From Psychromonas sp. CD1 (lineage in GTDB: Bacteria > Pseudomonadota > Gammaproteobacteria > Enterobacterales > Psychromonadaceae): a stretch of DNA of 64,000 bases. Where the stretch lies: NCBI RefSeq assembly GCF_002239585.1, contig NZ_NDFH01000003.1, forward strand, positions 1,178,001-1,242,000. The letters run 5' to 3'. The notes beneath the pieces are model-generated. The model searched no databases. It was given only the letters and a program-made list of their open reading frames with translations, and was not told the origin of the DNA. Made by a program: the position numbers and the translations under genes. This document shows positions 9,827-19,306 of this stretch, one piece after another (the stretch's first letter is position 1; each line of letters starts with the position of its first letter).

Positions 9827-10618
9827 ATGGATTATTATGCATTAAGCAGTAGTTTTTTTTACTTAGTGGCAAGTGTCATTGTAAGTAAACGCCTGTTTTC
9901 AAATACGATAACTTACCGCATACATTTTTCAGTGTGCATAAGTCTCGCATTTTGCACGCATATTATTTGGTTATATCAAAATATATTGTTAGTGAACGGT
10001 CAAAATTTACCCATGTTAAATGTGCTTTCGATGGTTACGTTTATTATTGCGTTACTCTCGACACTTGCCAATAAACGTTTTAATACTGGGGTGTTGTTAC
10101 CGGTTGTTTATGCTTTCTCAATATTAACCTTTATCTCTATCGCATATCTTCCGAGCCATTATATTACGCATTTAGATACTCATCCGTTAATCGGTACACA
10201 CATTCTTTTTGCTTTATTAGCCTATTCGATATTAACCATTGCCAGTCTTTTTGCCTTACAACTTGCTTATTTAAATCATTATTTAAAACGCCCTCAACTG
10301 ATTAAAACCAAATTAAACCTTCCCCCTTTAATGACGCTGGAGAAAAGTTTATTTCAATTTGTTTTGATAGGTTTTATTTTATTAACCTGTACCTTAATTA
10401 CCGGTTTTTTCTTTCTCGATCATATTTTTTATAAAGAGAACGCTCATAAAGTTATCCTCACGCTACTTGCGTGGATAATTTACGCCGTATTATTATGGGG
10501 ACACTTTAAACGAGGCTGGCGTGGCAGAATGACCATTTACATTACCATCGCCGCATCGTCATTACTCACTCTTGCCTATTTTGGAAGCCGTTTTGTGCGT
10601 GAAATAATATTATCTTGA
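9827..10618 (+). CDS. ypjD: YpjD, CcsA-like inner-membrane protein
   Basis: A 263-residue protein with about eight membrane helices, the same length as E. coli YpjD, of the cytochrome c assembly (CcsA/ResC) superfamily. Its position between divergent ffh and a downstream corB-type gene is the conserved gammaproteobacterial order. The molecular role is not established; the pairing with corB hints at a link to magnesium or cation handling. The helix containing HIIWLYQN and the later DTHPLIGTHILFALLAY carry histidines in positions typical for this superfamily. Confidence 0.85.
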   Translation: MDYYALSSSFFYLVASVIVSKRLFSNTITYRIHFSVCISLAFCTHIIWLYQNILLVNGQNLPMLNVLSMVTFIIALLSTLANKRFNTGVLLPVVYAFSILTFISIAYLPSHYITHLDTHPLIGTHILFALLAYSILTIASLFALQLAYLNHYLKRPQLIKTKLNLPPLMTLEKSLFQFVLIGFILLTCTLITGFFFLDHIFYKENAHKVILTLLAWIIYAVLLWGHFKRGWRGRMTIYITIAASSLLTLAYFGSRFVREIILS

Positions 10619-10702
10619 TAAATAGCTAATAATGGTTTTCCTGCGCGCATAAATGGTAGTAGATCACATAAATAAATATTTCTTGAACTTGAAAAAGTCA
10701 CC

Positions 10703-11371
10703 GTGGATGAAATAATGATACCTCGTAATGAAATCGATGGTATTGATATTAATCTCGATTGGGAAAGCATATTAAAACAGCTACAACATCGAACACATAC
10801 TATGACACTGCTCTATCGAGATAGTATTGATGACGCGATTGGCTTTATACATGCTCGAGATTGTTTAAATATTTTATTAAAAGAAGATTTCTCTAAAACC
10901 ACGTTGCTACGCAGCGTCAGAGAACTTTATTTTATCCCTGAAGGCACGCCTCTCAATACACAATTAAGTAAATTTCAATATAATAAAGAGCGCATTGGTT
11001 TAGTTGTTGATGAATATGGTGATATTCAAGGCTTGGTTACTTTGGCTGATATATTAGAAGAAATTGTCGGTGATTTTACCACCACACGTGAGCCGAGTAG
11101 CTCAGAAGAGATTCGAAAACAGCAAGATGACTCCTATATTATGGAAGGCAGTCTTGGTATTCGAGATATTAATAAAGAGATGGGCTGGAAACTGCCAACC
11201 AATGGGCCACGCACCTTAAACGGCTTGATTTTAGAGCACCTTGAAGAGATCCCCAATAATAATATCAGTGCGCGTATTTGTGGTTACCCGATGGAGATTT
11301 TAGAAGTTGAGAATAATACGGTTAAACTCGTTAAAGTAATGCCCGCCTTATACCAAGAAGAGAAGCGTTAA
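10703..11371 (+). pseudogene. corB: corB (yfjD) remnant lacking the membrane domain
   Basis: The 222 residues match only the cytoplasmic half of CorB-type proteins: two CBS domains (EIMIPRNEIDGID to LADILEEIVGDFT) and the C-terminal transporter-associated domain (MEGSLGIRDINKE onward). The N-terminal DUF21 membrane domain, about 180 residues, is missing; ypjD ends only 85 bases upstream. The same frame continues upstream as FLELEKV, matching the family linker, to an in-frame TAA at 10673-10675. Only a GTG could serve as start and no ribosome site is evident. A 5' deletion is the simplest reading. CorB assists Mg/Co efflux, which this fragment could not perform alone. Confidence 0.85.
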
Positions 11372-11380
11372 ACATAGACT

Positions 11381-11422
11381 GATACGCGACGATGCATCTT
11401 ACATCGTCGCGTATCTTTTTTT
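11381..11422. terminator. Strong bidirectional terminator
   Basis: A perfect 14-bp stem (GATACGCGACGATG, 11381-11394, with 11402-11415), a 7-base loop and a run of seven T. It sits between the convergent corB remnant and the lipoprotein gene. Confidence 0.9.
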
Positions 11423-12035
11423 AATCAAAAAACAAACGCCATAGCCAACTTGAATCTAAGTTTTCACGGCAACCGCGCAACTGCGTTGCATATTTCTTAG
11501 CTCGGTTATTGACTCGCCAAGCCACTTTCGTTAACCATGGCTTTTTCTTATAAGATTTATTTTTATAACCACCCCAACCTTCGTGGTAGTTTAAATATTG
11601 CGCATAAGCATTCCATTTAGAAACGCCATTAATTTTATACGTTTTAGCCGTAAACCAACCCATAAAATCAACCGCATCATCAAAGTCATCTCTGTCTGCC
11701 CAGCTATTGCCAGTTTCACGCTTATAATCACCCCAAGTCATCGTTTTAGCTTGAGCATAACCATAAGCATCACTGGCGCGCCCAATTGGAATGAACCAGA
11801 AATACTGCATAGGTGGCCGTGCATCATGCTTAAAGCTACTTTCTTGGTACATCATAGCAAGAGGCACCTGAATCGGCGTACCCCATGTTTCTTGCATGTC
11901 TTTCGATGCATCATACCACTCCCGGTGTTCAAAAAAGATAGAGCAAATGTTATCTGGATTTTTGGGTGGGGGGGTCGCACAAGCCGTTAAATATAAACAG
12001 CTCATTAAAACAATAAAACACTTTTTAACCTGCAT
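11421..12035 (-). CDS. Lipoprotein with lytic transglycosylase (SLT-like) fold
   Basis: The 204-residue chain opens with a lipoprotein signal (basic MQVKK, hydrophobic stretch, lipobox LTAC with Cys19). The body resembles SLT-type muramidases: a candidate catalytic Glu65 in MMYQESSF, then YGYAQAK, then YLNYHEGWGGYKN. Such enzymes cleave peptidoglycan glycan strands between MurNAc and GlcNAc. An outer-membrane location is likely because no Asp follows the lipidated Cys. I used the ATG at 12035; a GTG two codons earlier is possible. No named E. coli counterpart is claimed. Confidence 0.75.
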   Translation of the reverse strand: MQVKKCFIVLMSCLYLTACATPPPKNPDNICSIFFEHREWYDASKDMQETWGTPIQVPLAMMYQESSFKHDARPPMQYFWFIPIGRASDAYGYAQAKTMTWGDYKRETGNSWADRDDFDDAVDFMGWFTAKTYKINGVSKWNAYAQYLNYHEGWGGYKNKSYKKKPWLTKVAWRVNNRAKKYATQLRGCRENLDSSWLWRLFFD

Positions 12036-12148
12036 ACACACAGAGCCTTCTTTTAATTAAACGCACGGATGGAATACTTTTTTAGACTTAGCAATACGCC
12101 CCACAAGACATCCTATTTGATGAATGCCTTTGGGTTCGCTTTCTCCTA

Positions 12149-13726
12149 TTATTTTTTAGCATCAGTAAAATATTTATGTAAATAATCATCAAAACTAAGC
12201 GTGTCTGATTTCTCTTTTAAAGCTTGTTTCTTTAAAGATAATTCCTGTTGTTGCTCAAAATAAGCATCTGAATAACAGCGATAATCTTGCTCTATCAACT
12301 GCTTTTTATACTCTTTAGACAACTCTAAAGCAAGCGAACACTTACTGCGACTTTGCCCAGTCAAACCCGATAACACACGTGCGGAGCTGGTAAGCTCTGT
12401 CTGGCTAAAACGCCCTGAAATATGTTTTATCGCTTCACTATAATGATTGCCCGTTGTATTTTTATCAAGGACAAACGCTAATTGTTGCAATTCAGCACTT
12501 AACATTGCGCCCCATTCTGCAATACTTTTACGGCTGCCTTCAATCTCTAATTGTAAGTCAGGTTTGCGCCCTTCGAGTACGACGCTATTAAAATTAGCAT
12601 TGTAATGTAGCGCTTGCTCGGTATTTAAAGAAGCGGATGGACGCATGACACACCAAATTAAAAACAGATCCAGAAAGTGAATTTGCTCTTCGCTTATGCC
12701 TATCGTCTCGAAAGGGTTAACATCTAATGAGCGAATTTCAACATACTCAATACCTCGAGAATCTAAGGCTTGAGATGGCGTTTCTCCCTCTTGTAAAACA
12801 CGTTTAGGCCGAATAGATGCATAGAGTTCATTCTCTATTTGTAAAATATGGTCGTTAAGCTGTACATATTTACCTGCCTTTTTAACACCTAAACTTTTAA
12901 AAGCTGGAGATTTTTTTTGCAACGCAGCGCGCACTGAAGTGATGTATTCGGGCAAACTATTGTAAACAATGTTTAAGGATGCTTGCTCACTACTGGTATA
13001 GCCTAAATCACTTAACCGTAAGGAGGTTGCGTAAGGCAGATAAATGCTTTCATCACCCAAGGTTTTGAAATTTAGAAGTGTTTTTTTACCCTGAACAAAA
13101 GATTTGCAAATAGCAGGCGAGGCACCAAACAGAAAAGGAATAACCCAGCCATAGCGTAAATAATTACGAATTAAGCCTAAATACCCCTCTGATTGGAGAT
13201 CTTTACCTTCTAATTCTGACTCATGTATTTCAGCCCAAACAGCCCAAAAATCGTCAGGCAATGAAAAGTTATAATGCACGCCGGAGATTATTTGCATCAT
13301 GCTACCATAACGCTGACTCAAACCATGTCGATACGTTGTTTTCATTAAACCTACATTCGACGTACCATATTGCGCCAGTTCAACCTTACTTTCATCATCC
13401 ACATAACAAGGCATGCTTATTGGCCAAAGGGTTTCATTAGCATCTAAATTCTTAGCAACGTAATGATGTATGTCATTTAAATAGTCTAATAATTGAGGAA
13501 CCGTTCGCGCGACAGGTGTTATAAACTCTAATAAACTTTCTGCATAATCGGTCGTAATTGATGTATGGCAAAGTGCACTACCAAAAGCATAAGGATGTGA
13601 TTTTTGTGAAAGATGACCATTTTCATCGACACGTAACGCTTCACGTTCAATGCCTCGGCCAAGGCCTGTTAATGATTGTGGTTTTTTTTCTATAGCAGCT
13701 AAACGTTGTTTAAAAGTACGAGACAC
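12149..13726 (-). CDS. gshA: Glutamate-cysteine ligase
   Basis: Catalyses the first and rate-limiting step of glutathione synthesis, ATP-dependent ligation of glutamate and cysteine. The 525 residues match the proteobacterial type I family (E. coli 518). Hallmarks are GLGRGIEREALRV near the N-terminus, TTDYAESLLEFITP, and the centre YGTSNVGLMKTTYRHGLSQRYG. The start is set by a GAGG six bases before the GTG at 13726 (VSRTFKQRL); an in-frame TTG four codons upstream overlaps that site and is less likely. The alaS fragment diverges upstream. Confidence 0.95.
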   Translation of the reverse strand: MSRTFKQRLAAIEKKPQSLTGLGRGIEREALRVDENGHLSQKSHPYAFGSALCHTSITTDYAESLLEFITPVARTVPQLLDYLNDIHHYVAKNLDANETLWPISMPCYVDDESKVELAQYGTSNVGLMKTTYRHGLSQRYGSMMQIISGVHYNFSLPDDFWAVWAEIHESELEGKDLQSEGYLGLIRNYLRYGWVIPFLFGASPAICKSFVQGKKTLLNFKTLGDESIYLPYATSLRLSDLGYTSSEQASLNIVYNSLPEYITSVRAALQKKSPAFKSLGVKKAGKYVQLNDHILQIENELYASIRPKRVLQEGETPSQALDSRGIEYVEIRSLDVNPFETIGISEEQIHFLDLFLIWCVMRPSASLNTEQALHYNANFNSVVLEGRKPDLQLEIEGSRKSIAEWGAMLSAELQQLAFVLDKNTTGNHYSEAIKHISGRFSQTELTSSARVLSGLTGQSRSKCSLALELSKEYKKQLIEQDYRCYSDAYFEQQQELSLKKQALKEKSDTLSFDDYLHKYFTDAKK

Positions 13727-13806
13727 GAGATACCTCAATAAAATCTATTCTAAACAAGTAGATTACCTAATTTGTGAACTTATAACTTTTTAAAATTTAC
13801 GCCGAA

Positions 13807-14832
13807 TTGATATTACAAATGGGAGATACATATCCTGAATTGTTAAAACAGCGTGATTTTGTTGAAAAAACATTACGTCTTGAAGAAGAGCAGTTTGCCA
13901 AAACATTAGAGCGTGGCTTACAGATCCTTGATAATGCCTTAGATAAATTACAAGGAAAAGTCATATCAGGAGCAACCGTTTTTAAACTTTATGATACTTA
14001 TGGTTTTCCTGCAGATTTAACGGCAGATATTGCCCGTGAACGAGGCTTAACTATCGACATCGAGGGTTTTGATAAATCAATGGCAGAGCAAAGAACGCGT
14101 GCGCAACAAGCGAATAACTTTGGTGTTGATTATAATAAAGGTCTTAAGTTTGATGAAAAAACCCAATTTTTGGGTTATGGGTATTTACAACACGGCGCCA
14201 TTGTTAGCATATTAGTACAAGACGGTAAGTTAGTACCTTGTTTAAAAGAAGGTGATAAAGGTCAAGTTGTTTTAAATCAAACACCTTTTTATGCTGAGTC
14301 TGGTGGGCAGGTTGGTGATGGTGGTATTCTTGTTTTAAAAGAGGGCATATTTACCGTTACGGATACTAAAAAATCAGGTGACACATATTTACATATTGGC
14401 TATGTCAGCAGAGGCTCTATTAACGTACTGGATAATGTCCATGCAGAAGTTGATAGTGAACAACGTAAAGAGATAGCATTACATCACTCGGCAACACATT
14501 TATTGCACGCAGCATTACGTCTGGTCTTGGGTGAGCATGTTGTTCAAAAAGGCAGTTTATGTGATGCGAATAAATTACGTTTTGATTTTTCACATACTGA
14601 AGCTTTATCTAATGAAACATTAGAGAAAGTCAATTATTTAGTGAATAATGCAATTCGTGAGAATTCGAGTGTATTAACTAATTTAACTTCTATCGATGAT
14701 GCAAAGGCCGCGGGTGCAATGGCATTATTCGGTGAAAAATATGATGAGATTGTACGAGTTGTAAGCATGGGTGAATTTTCAACCGAACTGTGTGGAGGTA
14801 CTCATACGACGCGAACGGGTAATATGGGTTAA
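13807..14832 (+). pseudogene. alaS: alaS internal fragment retaining the editing domain
   Basis: The 341 residues correspond to the middle of alanyl-tRNA synthetase (full length about 875): the end of the tRNA-recognition region (MGDTYPELLKQRDFVEKTL), the beta-barrel linker (QTPFYAESGGQVGDGG) and the editing domain with both zinc motifs, HSATH and CGGTH. The class II aminoacylation core and the C-terminal oligomerisation domain are absent. Homology begins at MGDTYPEL and stops nine residues after CGGTH, at a TAA. The start codon would be TTG, without a ribosome site. Stand-alone AlaX proteins also carry these motifs, but this piece lacks their last strands, so a partial duplication remnant is likelier. 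Confidence 0.85.
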
Positions 14833-15000
14833 CACCGCGGTAACTCGCGTTACATCCTGTGTCTGTGGGGTCGCATTATAGGGATCTAAATCACATTGGC
14901 AAGCGTTTATTTACAAAAAAACAATATAACAAGCACAACGCTCAATTAGCCATCATTTTGTGTGTTTTGTCACCTTTTAAAGTATAAACCCACCGAATGC

Positions 15001-16011
15001 CTAGCTTAACTCACCACGTAGATTTGTTGTCAATAACTCAGCAACAACACTAATAGGTAAATCTTGGCTTAATAAGTAATATAGTTTTGTTATCACCGTT
15101 TCTATCGTCATATCCAAACCACTGATAACTCCCGCCTCCAACAAAGAATTTCCCGTTGCATAGCCACCCATATTAACTTTACCTTTTAAACATTGACTAC
15201 AGTTAACAATTAACACTCCGCGCTCAGTGGCGCTTTTTAAGATATTCAATAATTTATCATCTTGCTGGGCATTACCTACACCATACGTGAGCAACACTAA
15301 TGCTTGTAGTGGACTCTCTAATAGCATCTCAAGAATATTCCAATCAATACCCGGAAAAAGAGGCAAGATAACCACTGATTGCTCTCTTATTTCACTCACA
15401 TTTAAACGTGTATTGAGCAATGCTTGTTTACTACCTGCAATATTCTTTATTTGAATACCCGCTTCTAATAGTGCCGGATAATTTGGAGAAACGAATGCAT
15501 CAAAACCATCAGCATCTTGTTTACTGCTACGATTACCCCGAAAAAGTTGATTGTTAAAAAACAAACTGACTTCATTAATTGGATGATAAGCTGCAATATA
15601 TAAAGCATTTAATAAATTAATTCGCGCATCAGTGCGTAATTGAGACAACGGTATTTGCGAACCTGTGATGATGACAGGTTTAGATAAGTTTTCAAAAACA
15701 AAAGAAAGCGCAGAAGCCGTATAAGACATTGTATCGGTGCCATGTAATATAATAAAACCATCAAAGTCATGATAGCGAGCTTGGATATCTAATGCTAACG
15801 TTTGCCAAATTTTCGGAGATACATTGGCAGAATCAATTAAGGGATCATATTCAAAAATTTCAAAATCAGGCATATCATCATGGAAAAATTCAGGCATGTC
15901 CGCAATGGTCTGCGATAAATATCCAGCAACAGGAACAAAACCTTCTTTTGAAGGCTTCATTCCGATAGTGCCGCCTGTATAAGCTATATAAATACGTTTT
16001 TTCTTGGTCAT
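15001..16011 (-). CDS. ansA: Type I (cytoplasmic) L-asparaginase
   Basis: Hydrolyses asparagine to aspartate and ammonia. The 336 residues match E. coli AnsA (338): first nucleophile segment YTGGTIGM, second motif HGTDTM, then ITGSQIPL and the C-terminal VNMGGYATGNSLLEAGV. No signal peptide is present, as expected for the low-affinity cytoplasmic isozyme. I start at the ATG giving MTKKKRIYIAYTG; the open frame extends 24 codons upstream but that part has no family similarity. It is encoded downstream of the recQ-type gene on the same strand. Confidence 0.93.
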   Translation of the reverse strand: MTKKKRIYIAYTGGTIGMKPSKEGFVPVAGYLSQTIADMPEFFHDDMPDFEIFEYDPLIDSANVSPKIWQTLALDIQARYHDFDGFIILHGTDTMSYTASALSFVFENLSKPVIITGSQIPLSQLRTDARINLLNALYIAAYHPINEVSLFFNNQLFRGNRSSKQDADGFDAFVSPNYPALLEAGIQIKNIAGSKQALLNTRLNVSEIREQSVVILPLFPGIDWNILEMLLESPLQALVLLTYGVGNAQQDDKLLNILKSATERGVLIVNCSQCLKGKVNMGGYATGNSLLEAGVISGLDMTIETVITKLYYLLSQDLPISVVAELLTTNLRGELS

Positions 16012-16119
16012 TTTACTCTCATCACTTAGATTGATTTTTTTGTACTTTATACGGATTCTATTTGCAGATGCAACTTTCAACACGCATTCTTCAAATAAGG
16101 ATACATTATACCTTTTTGT

Positions 16120-18033
16120 TTATGCCTTCATGTGTGCTTCTACCCATTTTTTTACTTGTGCAAAACGATATTGACTGAACTGTGCAAAGGCAGAAAATTT
16201 ACGAACTTTTAAACGCTTAAAAATAGGCGTGTTTAAACCACAAAAAAATCGAGCTATTAAAGTCGCACTGTTCTGCAATCCTAATTCTTTTTGAATATCT
16301 TGGCTCAAAGTGTAAAAATCAAATTCATTAAGCAGGCATAACTTATCTTGTTCGGGCATGAGCGCAATATTCCCTGCACAAACACTACAATGCAAGCATG
16401 CACCTTTTAATTTAGGATCGGAGAAATATTCAGCCAGCTGTAAATTTAAACAACGCTCACTTGAAAAGAAATCAATTAAAAAATGTATACGCTGTATCTC
16501 GCTTTGCTCTTTTTCAAGAAAACGCTGTAACAATCGCCGTTTTAAATCATTATCAATTGTTTTTTCCGTAACATGATAAACCAATGTCATCTGCTTATTT
16601 TGTAACTCTATAAATCCTTGCTGGGCTAAATAATCGATAGCAGTGATCACTCTGCTACGTGGACTATGATATAAAACACTTAATTTTTCAAAATTAAGGC
16701 TTGCCCACGTTCGTGCTTTATCTGAGCTGTGTAAAATTGCTTGGATAAAACTTAATCGTTCACCTTTAAAACGTGCTAACAATTGATTTTCTGAGACTAA
16801 TAATTTATAACGATACTCGGCATAATAGCTATATGCAGGACGTAACACCCCTTCTAATTCTAAGTAAACTAATAATGTTTTTAGTGCCAATAAACGTATG
16901 TTAGAACGATCTGAAAGACTATTCATTAACACCTCCCATTGCGATCCCGATTTCGTCATTTCACTCAAAATAAAATCGATGCCAAATGCTTCAGGCGTAT
17001 CACTATAAACAAAATTTTCTAACACATTAATATTACTTATATTCGCCAGCAACAAACAGTGACTTCGGTGCCCGTCACGTCCTGCTCGACCAATTTCTTG
17101 TGCATAATTTTCAATTGATTTAGGCAGGTCATAATGCACTACAAAACGAATGTTACTTTTATCAATACCCATGCCAAAAGCGATTGTTGCCACAATTAAT
17201 GATAACTCCCCTGACATGAAACGTTGCTGAATAGCGATGCGCTTATCACTATTCATCCCAGCATGATAAGCTTCTGCGGGGATGCCCGCTCGGGTTAATG
17301 ACTGTGCGACATATTGCGCAGTGTGTTGTAAAGTCACATAAACTATCCCGGATTCAGCGGCGTGGCAGGCTAACCACGGAAATAATATCTTTAATTTGTT
17401 AGCTTCGCTTACGCCGAGGACTTCTAAGTTTAAATTACTCCGATACGACCCCGTTTGGGTAATGTTTTCAGGTAGAATCGAAAACTTATTTGCCATATCT
17501 GCAATCACTTTTGATGTGGCAGTTGCGGTTAACAATAAAACTTGAGGAATATTAAATTCCGCACGATATTGCGCCAGCTTTAAATAATCAGGGCGAAAGT
17601 TATGCCCCCATTCAGAAATGCAATGGGCTTCATCAACCACTAACAATGAAATGGGAATCGTTTTTAAAAACAATCTAAAACGCTCACTATTCAAACGCTC
17701 AACAGAAATAAATAAAATTTTGATTTTACCTTCAGTCACTTGCCGATACACATCTGCCGATTCTTTTGCACTCTGCATCGACTGAATGCTATCAGCGGCG
17801 ATCCCTTTTTGATGTAGAAAATCAAGTTGGTCTTGAATTAAGGCAAGTAAGGGTGACACCACTAAAGTTAAATGAGGTAGGCATAATGCAGGTAATTGAT
17901 AACATAAAGACTTACCTGAACCCGTAGGAAAGATAGCGGCCGCACTTTGCGCATTTAACAGCGTGCGGATAACCGATTCTTGGCCTTCTCGAAAAGATTC
18001 AAAACCAAAATATTGTTGTAATTTTTGATACAT
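16120..18033 (-). CDS. RecQ-family ATP-dependent DNA helicase without HRDC domain
   Basis: A 3'-5' superfamily 2 helicase of 637 residues. Walker A FPTGSGKS lies near residue 37, the Walker B box reads DEAH in VVDEAHCISEWGHNFRPDY, and the C-terminal helicase half includes IAFGMGIDKSNIRFVVHYD and QEIGRAGRDG. A RecQ-specific zinc region is visible (CLHCSVCAGN). The last 60 residues do not resemble the HRDC domain of E. coli RecQ. It may be a RecQ paralogue rather than recQ itself, so no symbol is given. Its upstream region contains a tandem 52-base repeat. Confidence 0.88.
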   Translation of the reverse strand: MYQKLQQYFGFESFREGQESVIRTLLNAQSAAAIFPTGSGKSLCYQLPALCLPHLTLVVSPLLALIQDQLDFLHQKGIAADSIQSMQSAKESADVYRQVTEGKIKILFISVERLNSERFRLFLKTIPISLLVVDEAHCISEWGHNFRPDYLKLAQYRAEFNIPQVLLLTATATSKVIADMANKFSILPENITQTGSYRSNLNLEVLGVSEANKLKILFPWLACHAAESGIVYVTLQHTAQYVAQSLTRAGIPAEAYHAGMNSDKRIAIQQRFMSGELSLIVATIAFGMGIDKSNIRFVVHYDLPKSIENYAQEIGRAGRDGHRSHCLLLANISNINVLENFVYSDTPEAFGIDFILSEMTKSGSQWEVLMNSLSDRSNIRLLALKTLLVYLELEGVLRPAYSYYAEYRYKLLVSENQLLARFKGERLSFIQAILHSSDKARTWASLNFEKLSVLYHSPRSRVITAIDYLAQQGFIELQNKQMTLVYHVTEKTIDNDLKRRLLQRFLEKEQSEIQRIHFLIDFFSSERCLNLQLAEYFSDPKLKGACLHCSVCAGNIALMPEQDKLCLLNEFDFYTLSQDIQKELGLQNSATLIARFFCGLNTPIFKRLKVRKFSAFAQFSQYRFAQVKKWVEAHMKA

Positions 18034-18054
18034 TTATTAACCGCCTTTCAATTC

Positions 18055-18158
18055 TCAATACACAGCACAACATAAAATATGTCTAATATAGTACCAAGCA
18101 GGTTATTCAATACACAGCACAACATAAAATATGTCTAATATAGTACCAAGCAGGTTAT
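18055..18158. repeat. Two perfect tandem copies of a 52-bp unit
   Basis: 18055-18106 and 18107-18158 are identical, head to tail, starting TCAATACACAGCAC and ending AGCAGGTTAT. They fill most of the space between the divergent recQ-type gene and tapT, so promoter elements of one or both genes may be duplicated. The boundary of the second copy creates TATAAT at 18156-18161, a possible -10 box for tapT that the first copy does not make. Confidence 0.95.
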
Positions 18159-18191
18159 AATAGTGTTTTATTTTTTTAGTAAATATTTTTT

Positions 18192-18911
18192 ATGCGAATT
18201 CATGCCCTACATAAACTTTACCAACAACGCTTAGCACGCTCTACTCGACCTTTTTTAGCACGAGGAGGTCGTATTAAACGCTGTATAAATTGTATGTTGC
18301 TACCAAATTTATGTATTTGCTCTATAAAAAAAACCGTACATTCACGATGTGCCTTTTTAATCTTAATGTACGATGATAAGATATTAAAACCAAGTAATAC
18401 AGGTCGACTTATTGCAGATCTTATCCCGGATACCTTTGCTTATATTTGGTCAAGAACAGAACCGGAAATTAAAATGCTTACCTTACTAAAAGACCCTCAA
18501 TGGCAGCCTATTGTGATCTTCCCTGAAGAATACTGCTCGCCAGAAAATCTTTTACAATACAATGGCATAAGTGCAAACAAACGGCCGTTATTCATTTTGC
18601 TCGATGGCAGCTGGGCACAAGCCAAAAAAATGTTCCGTAAAAGCCCTTACCTTAATGACTTTCCGGTACTGTCTTTTACGCCAAAAAACACTTCACAATA
18701 TTTAGTGCGCAAGGCAAGTAAAAGTAATCAATTAGCAACGGCTGAAGTCGCAGCCTGCGCACTAGAATTTATCAATGAAACAAACAATGCAAACCTGCTA
18801 AATCTATTTTTTGAAACCTTCAAAGAAAACTACCTTTTAGGTAAAGAACGCAAAAATTTACCTAAAAATGCAACTCAATTTGAATTAATACAAAAAATGT
18901 TTGAGCTTTAA
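18192..18911 (+). CDS. tapT: tRNA-uridine aminocarboxypropyltransferase (DTW domain)
   Basis: TapT (formerly YfiP) transfers the aminocarboxypropyl group of SAM to U47 of some tRNAs, making acp3U. The 239 residues align throughout with E. coli TapT: RLARSTRPFLARGGR, a Cys cluster (Cys31, 34, 41, 43), PSNTGRLIADLIPDT, WSRTEP, then the DTW-type signature DGSW at 138-141 and KMFRKSPYL. Ser replaces the Thr of the usual DGTW. It is divergent from the RecQ-type helicase gene. Confidence 0.9.
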   Translation: MRIHALHKLYQQRLARSTRPFLARGGRIKRCINCMLLPNLCICSIKKTVHSRCAFLILMYDDKILKPSNTGRLIADLIPDTFAYIWSRTEPEIKMLTLLKDPQWQPIVIFPEEYCSPENLLQYNGISANKRPLFILLDGSWAQAKKMFRKSPYLNDFPVLSFTPKNTSQYLVRKASKSNQLATAEVAACALEFINETNNANLLNLFFETFKENYLLGKERKNLPKNATQFELIQKMFEL

Positions 18912-18939
18912 ATCATCCCCCTAATATGAAATAAGATAT

Positions 18940-19284
18940 TTATTCACAATCCGTATTACGTTCCGATGAGTTATCAATAATAATTTGTGAACTTTTATGT
19001 GCATAAAATTTAACTTGAAATTGAGTGTTTTCAGTTAGAAACTCAACTTTATGCCAATATTCTGGCGCAGATACCGCAATTTCTCCACGGTGAATAATAA
19101 GCTCTTTCTCTATTATTCCTCTGCGCTCACTAAAGCCATAAAATTTTAAAGATCCAGCTAGAACACATATTTCACCATAAACGCCAGCTTTGGTATTATG
19201 TTCAAATAAAAACAATTTAGGAACGTTATTTTTATTCATGATCAAGCTACTTTTATAATGAACAAAATCTTTTGGTATAAGCAT
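18940..19284 (-). CDS. DUF1971 cupin-like protein (TehB N-terminal domain family)
   Basis: A 114-residue protein whose core (NTKAGVYGEICVLAGSLKFY, then SAPEYWHKVEFLTENTQFQVKFYA) matches DUF1971, a small beta-barrel domain also found fused to the tellurite methyltransferase TehB. No catalytic function is established. A good ribosome site (AAGGA) precedes the ATG. It lies 22 bases downstream of mobB on the same strand, so the two are probably co-transcribed. No methyltransferase gene is nearby. Confidence 0.75.
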   Translation of the reverse strand: MLIPKDFVHYKSSLIMNKNNVPKLFLFEHNTKAGVYGEICVLAGSLKFYGFSERRGIIEKELIIHRGEIAVSAPEYWHKVEFLTENTQFQVKFYAHKSSQIIIDNSSERNTDCE

Positions 19285-19306
19285 TCAATGATTTCCTTAT
19301 TCAGAT

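Noticed and set aside
13807-14832. Complete AlaX-type editing protein
   Set aside because: It includes part of the AlaRS tRNA-recognition region at the N-terminus and stops nine residues after CGGTH, before the last strands of the fold; kept as a finding but not called as a functional gene.
18055-18158. CRISPR-like repeats
   Set aside because: Only two directly adjacent copies with no spacer and no cas genes.
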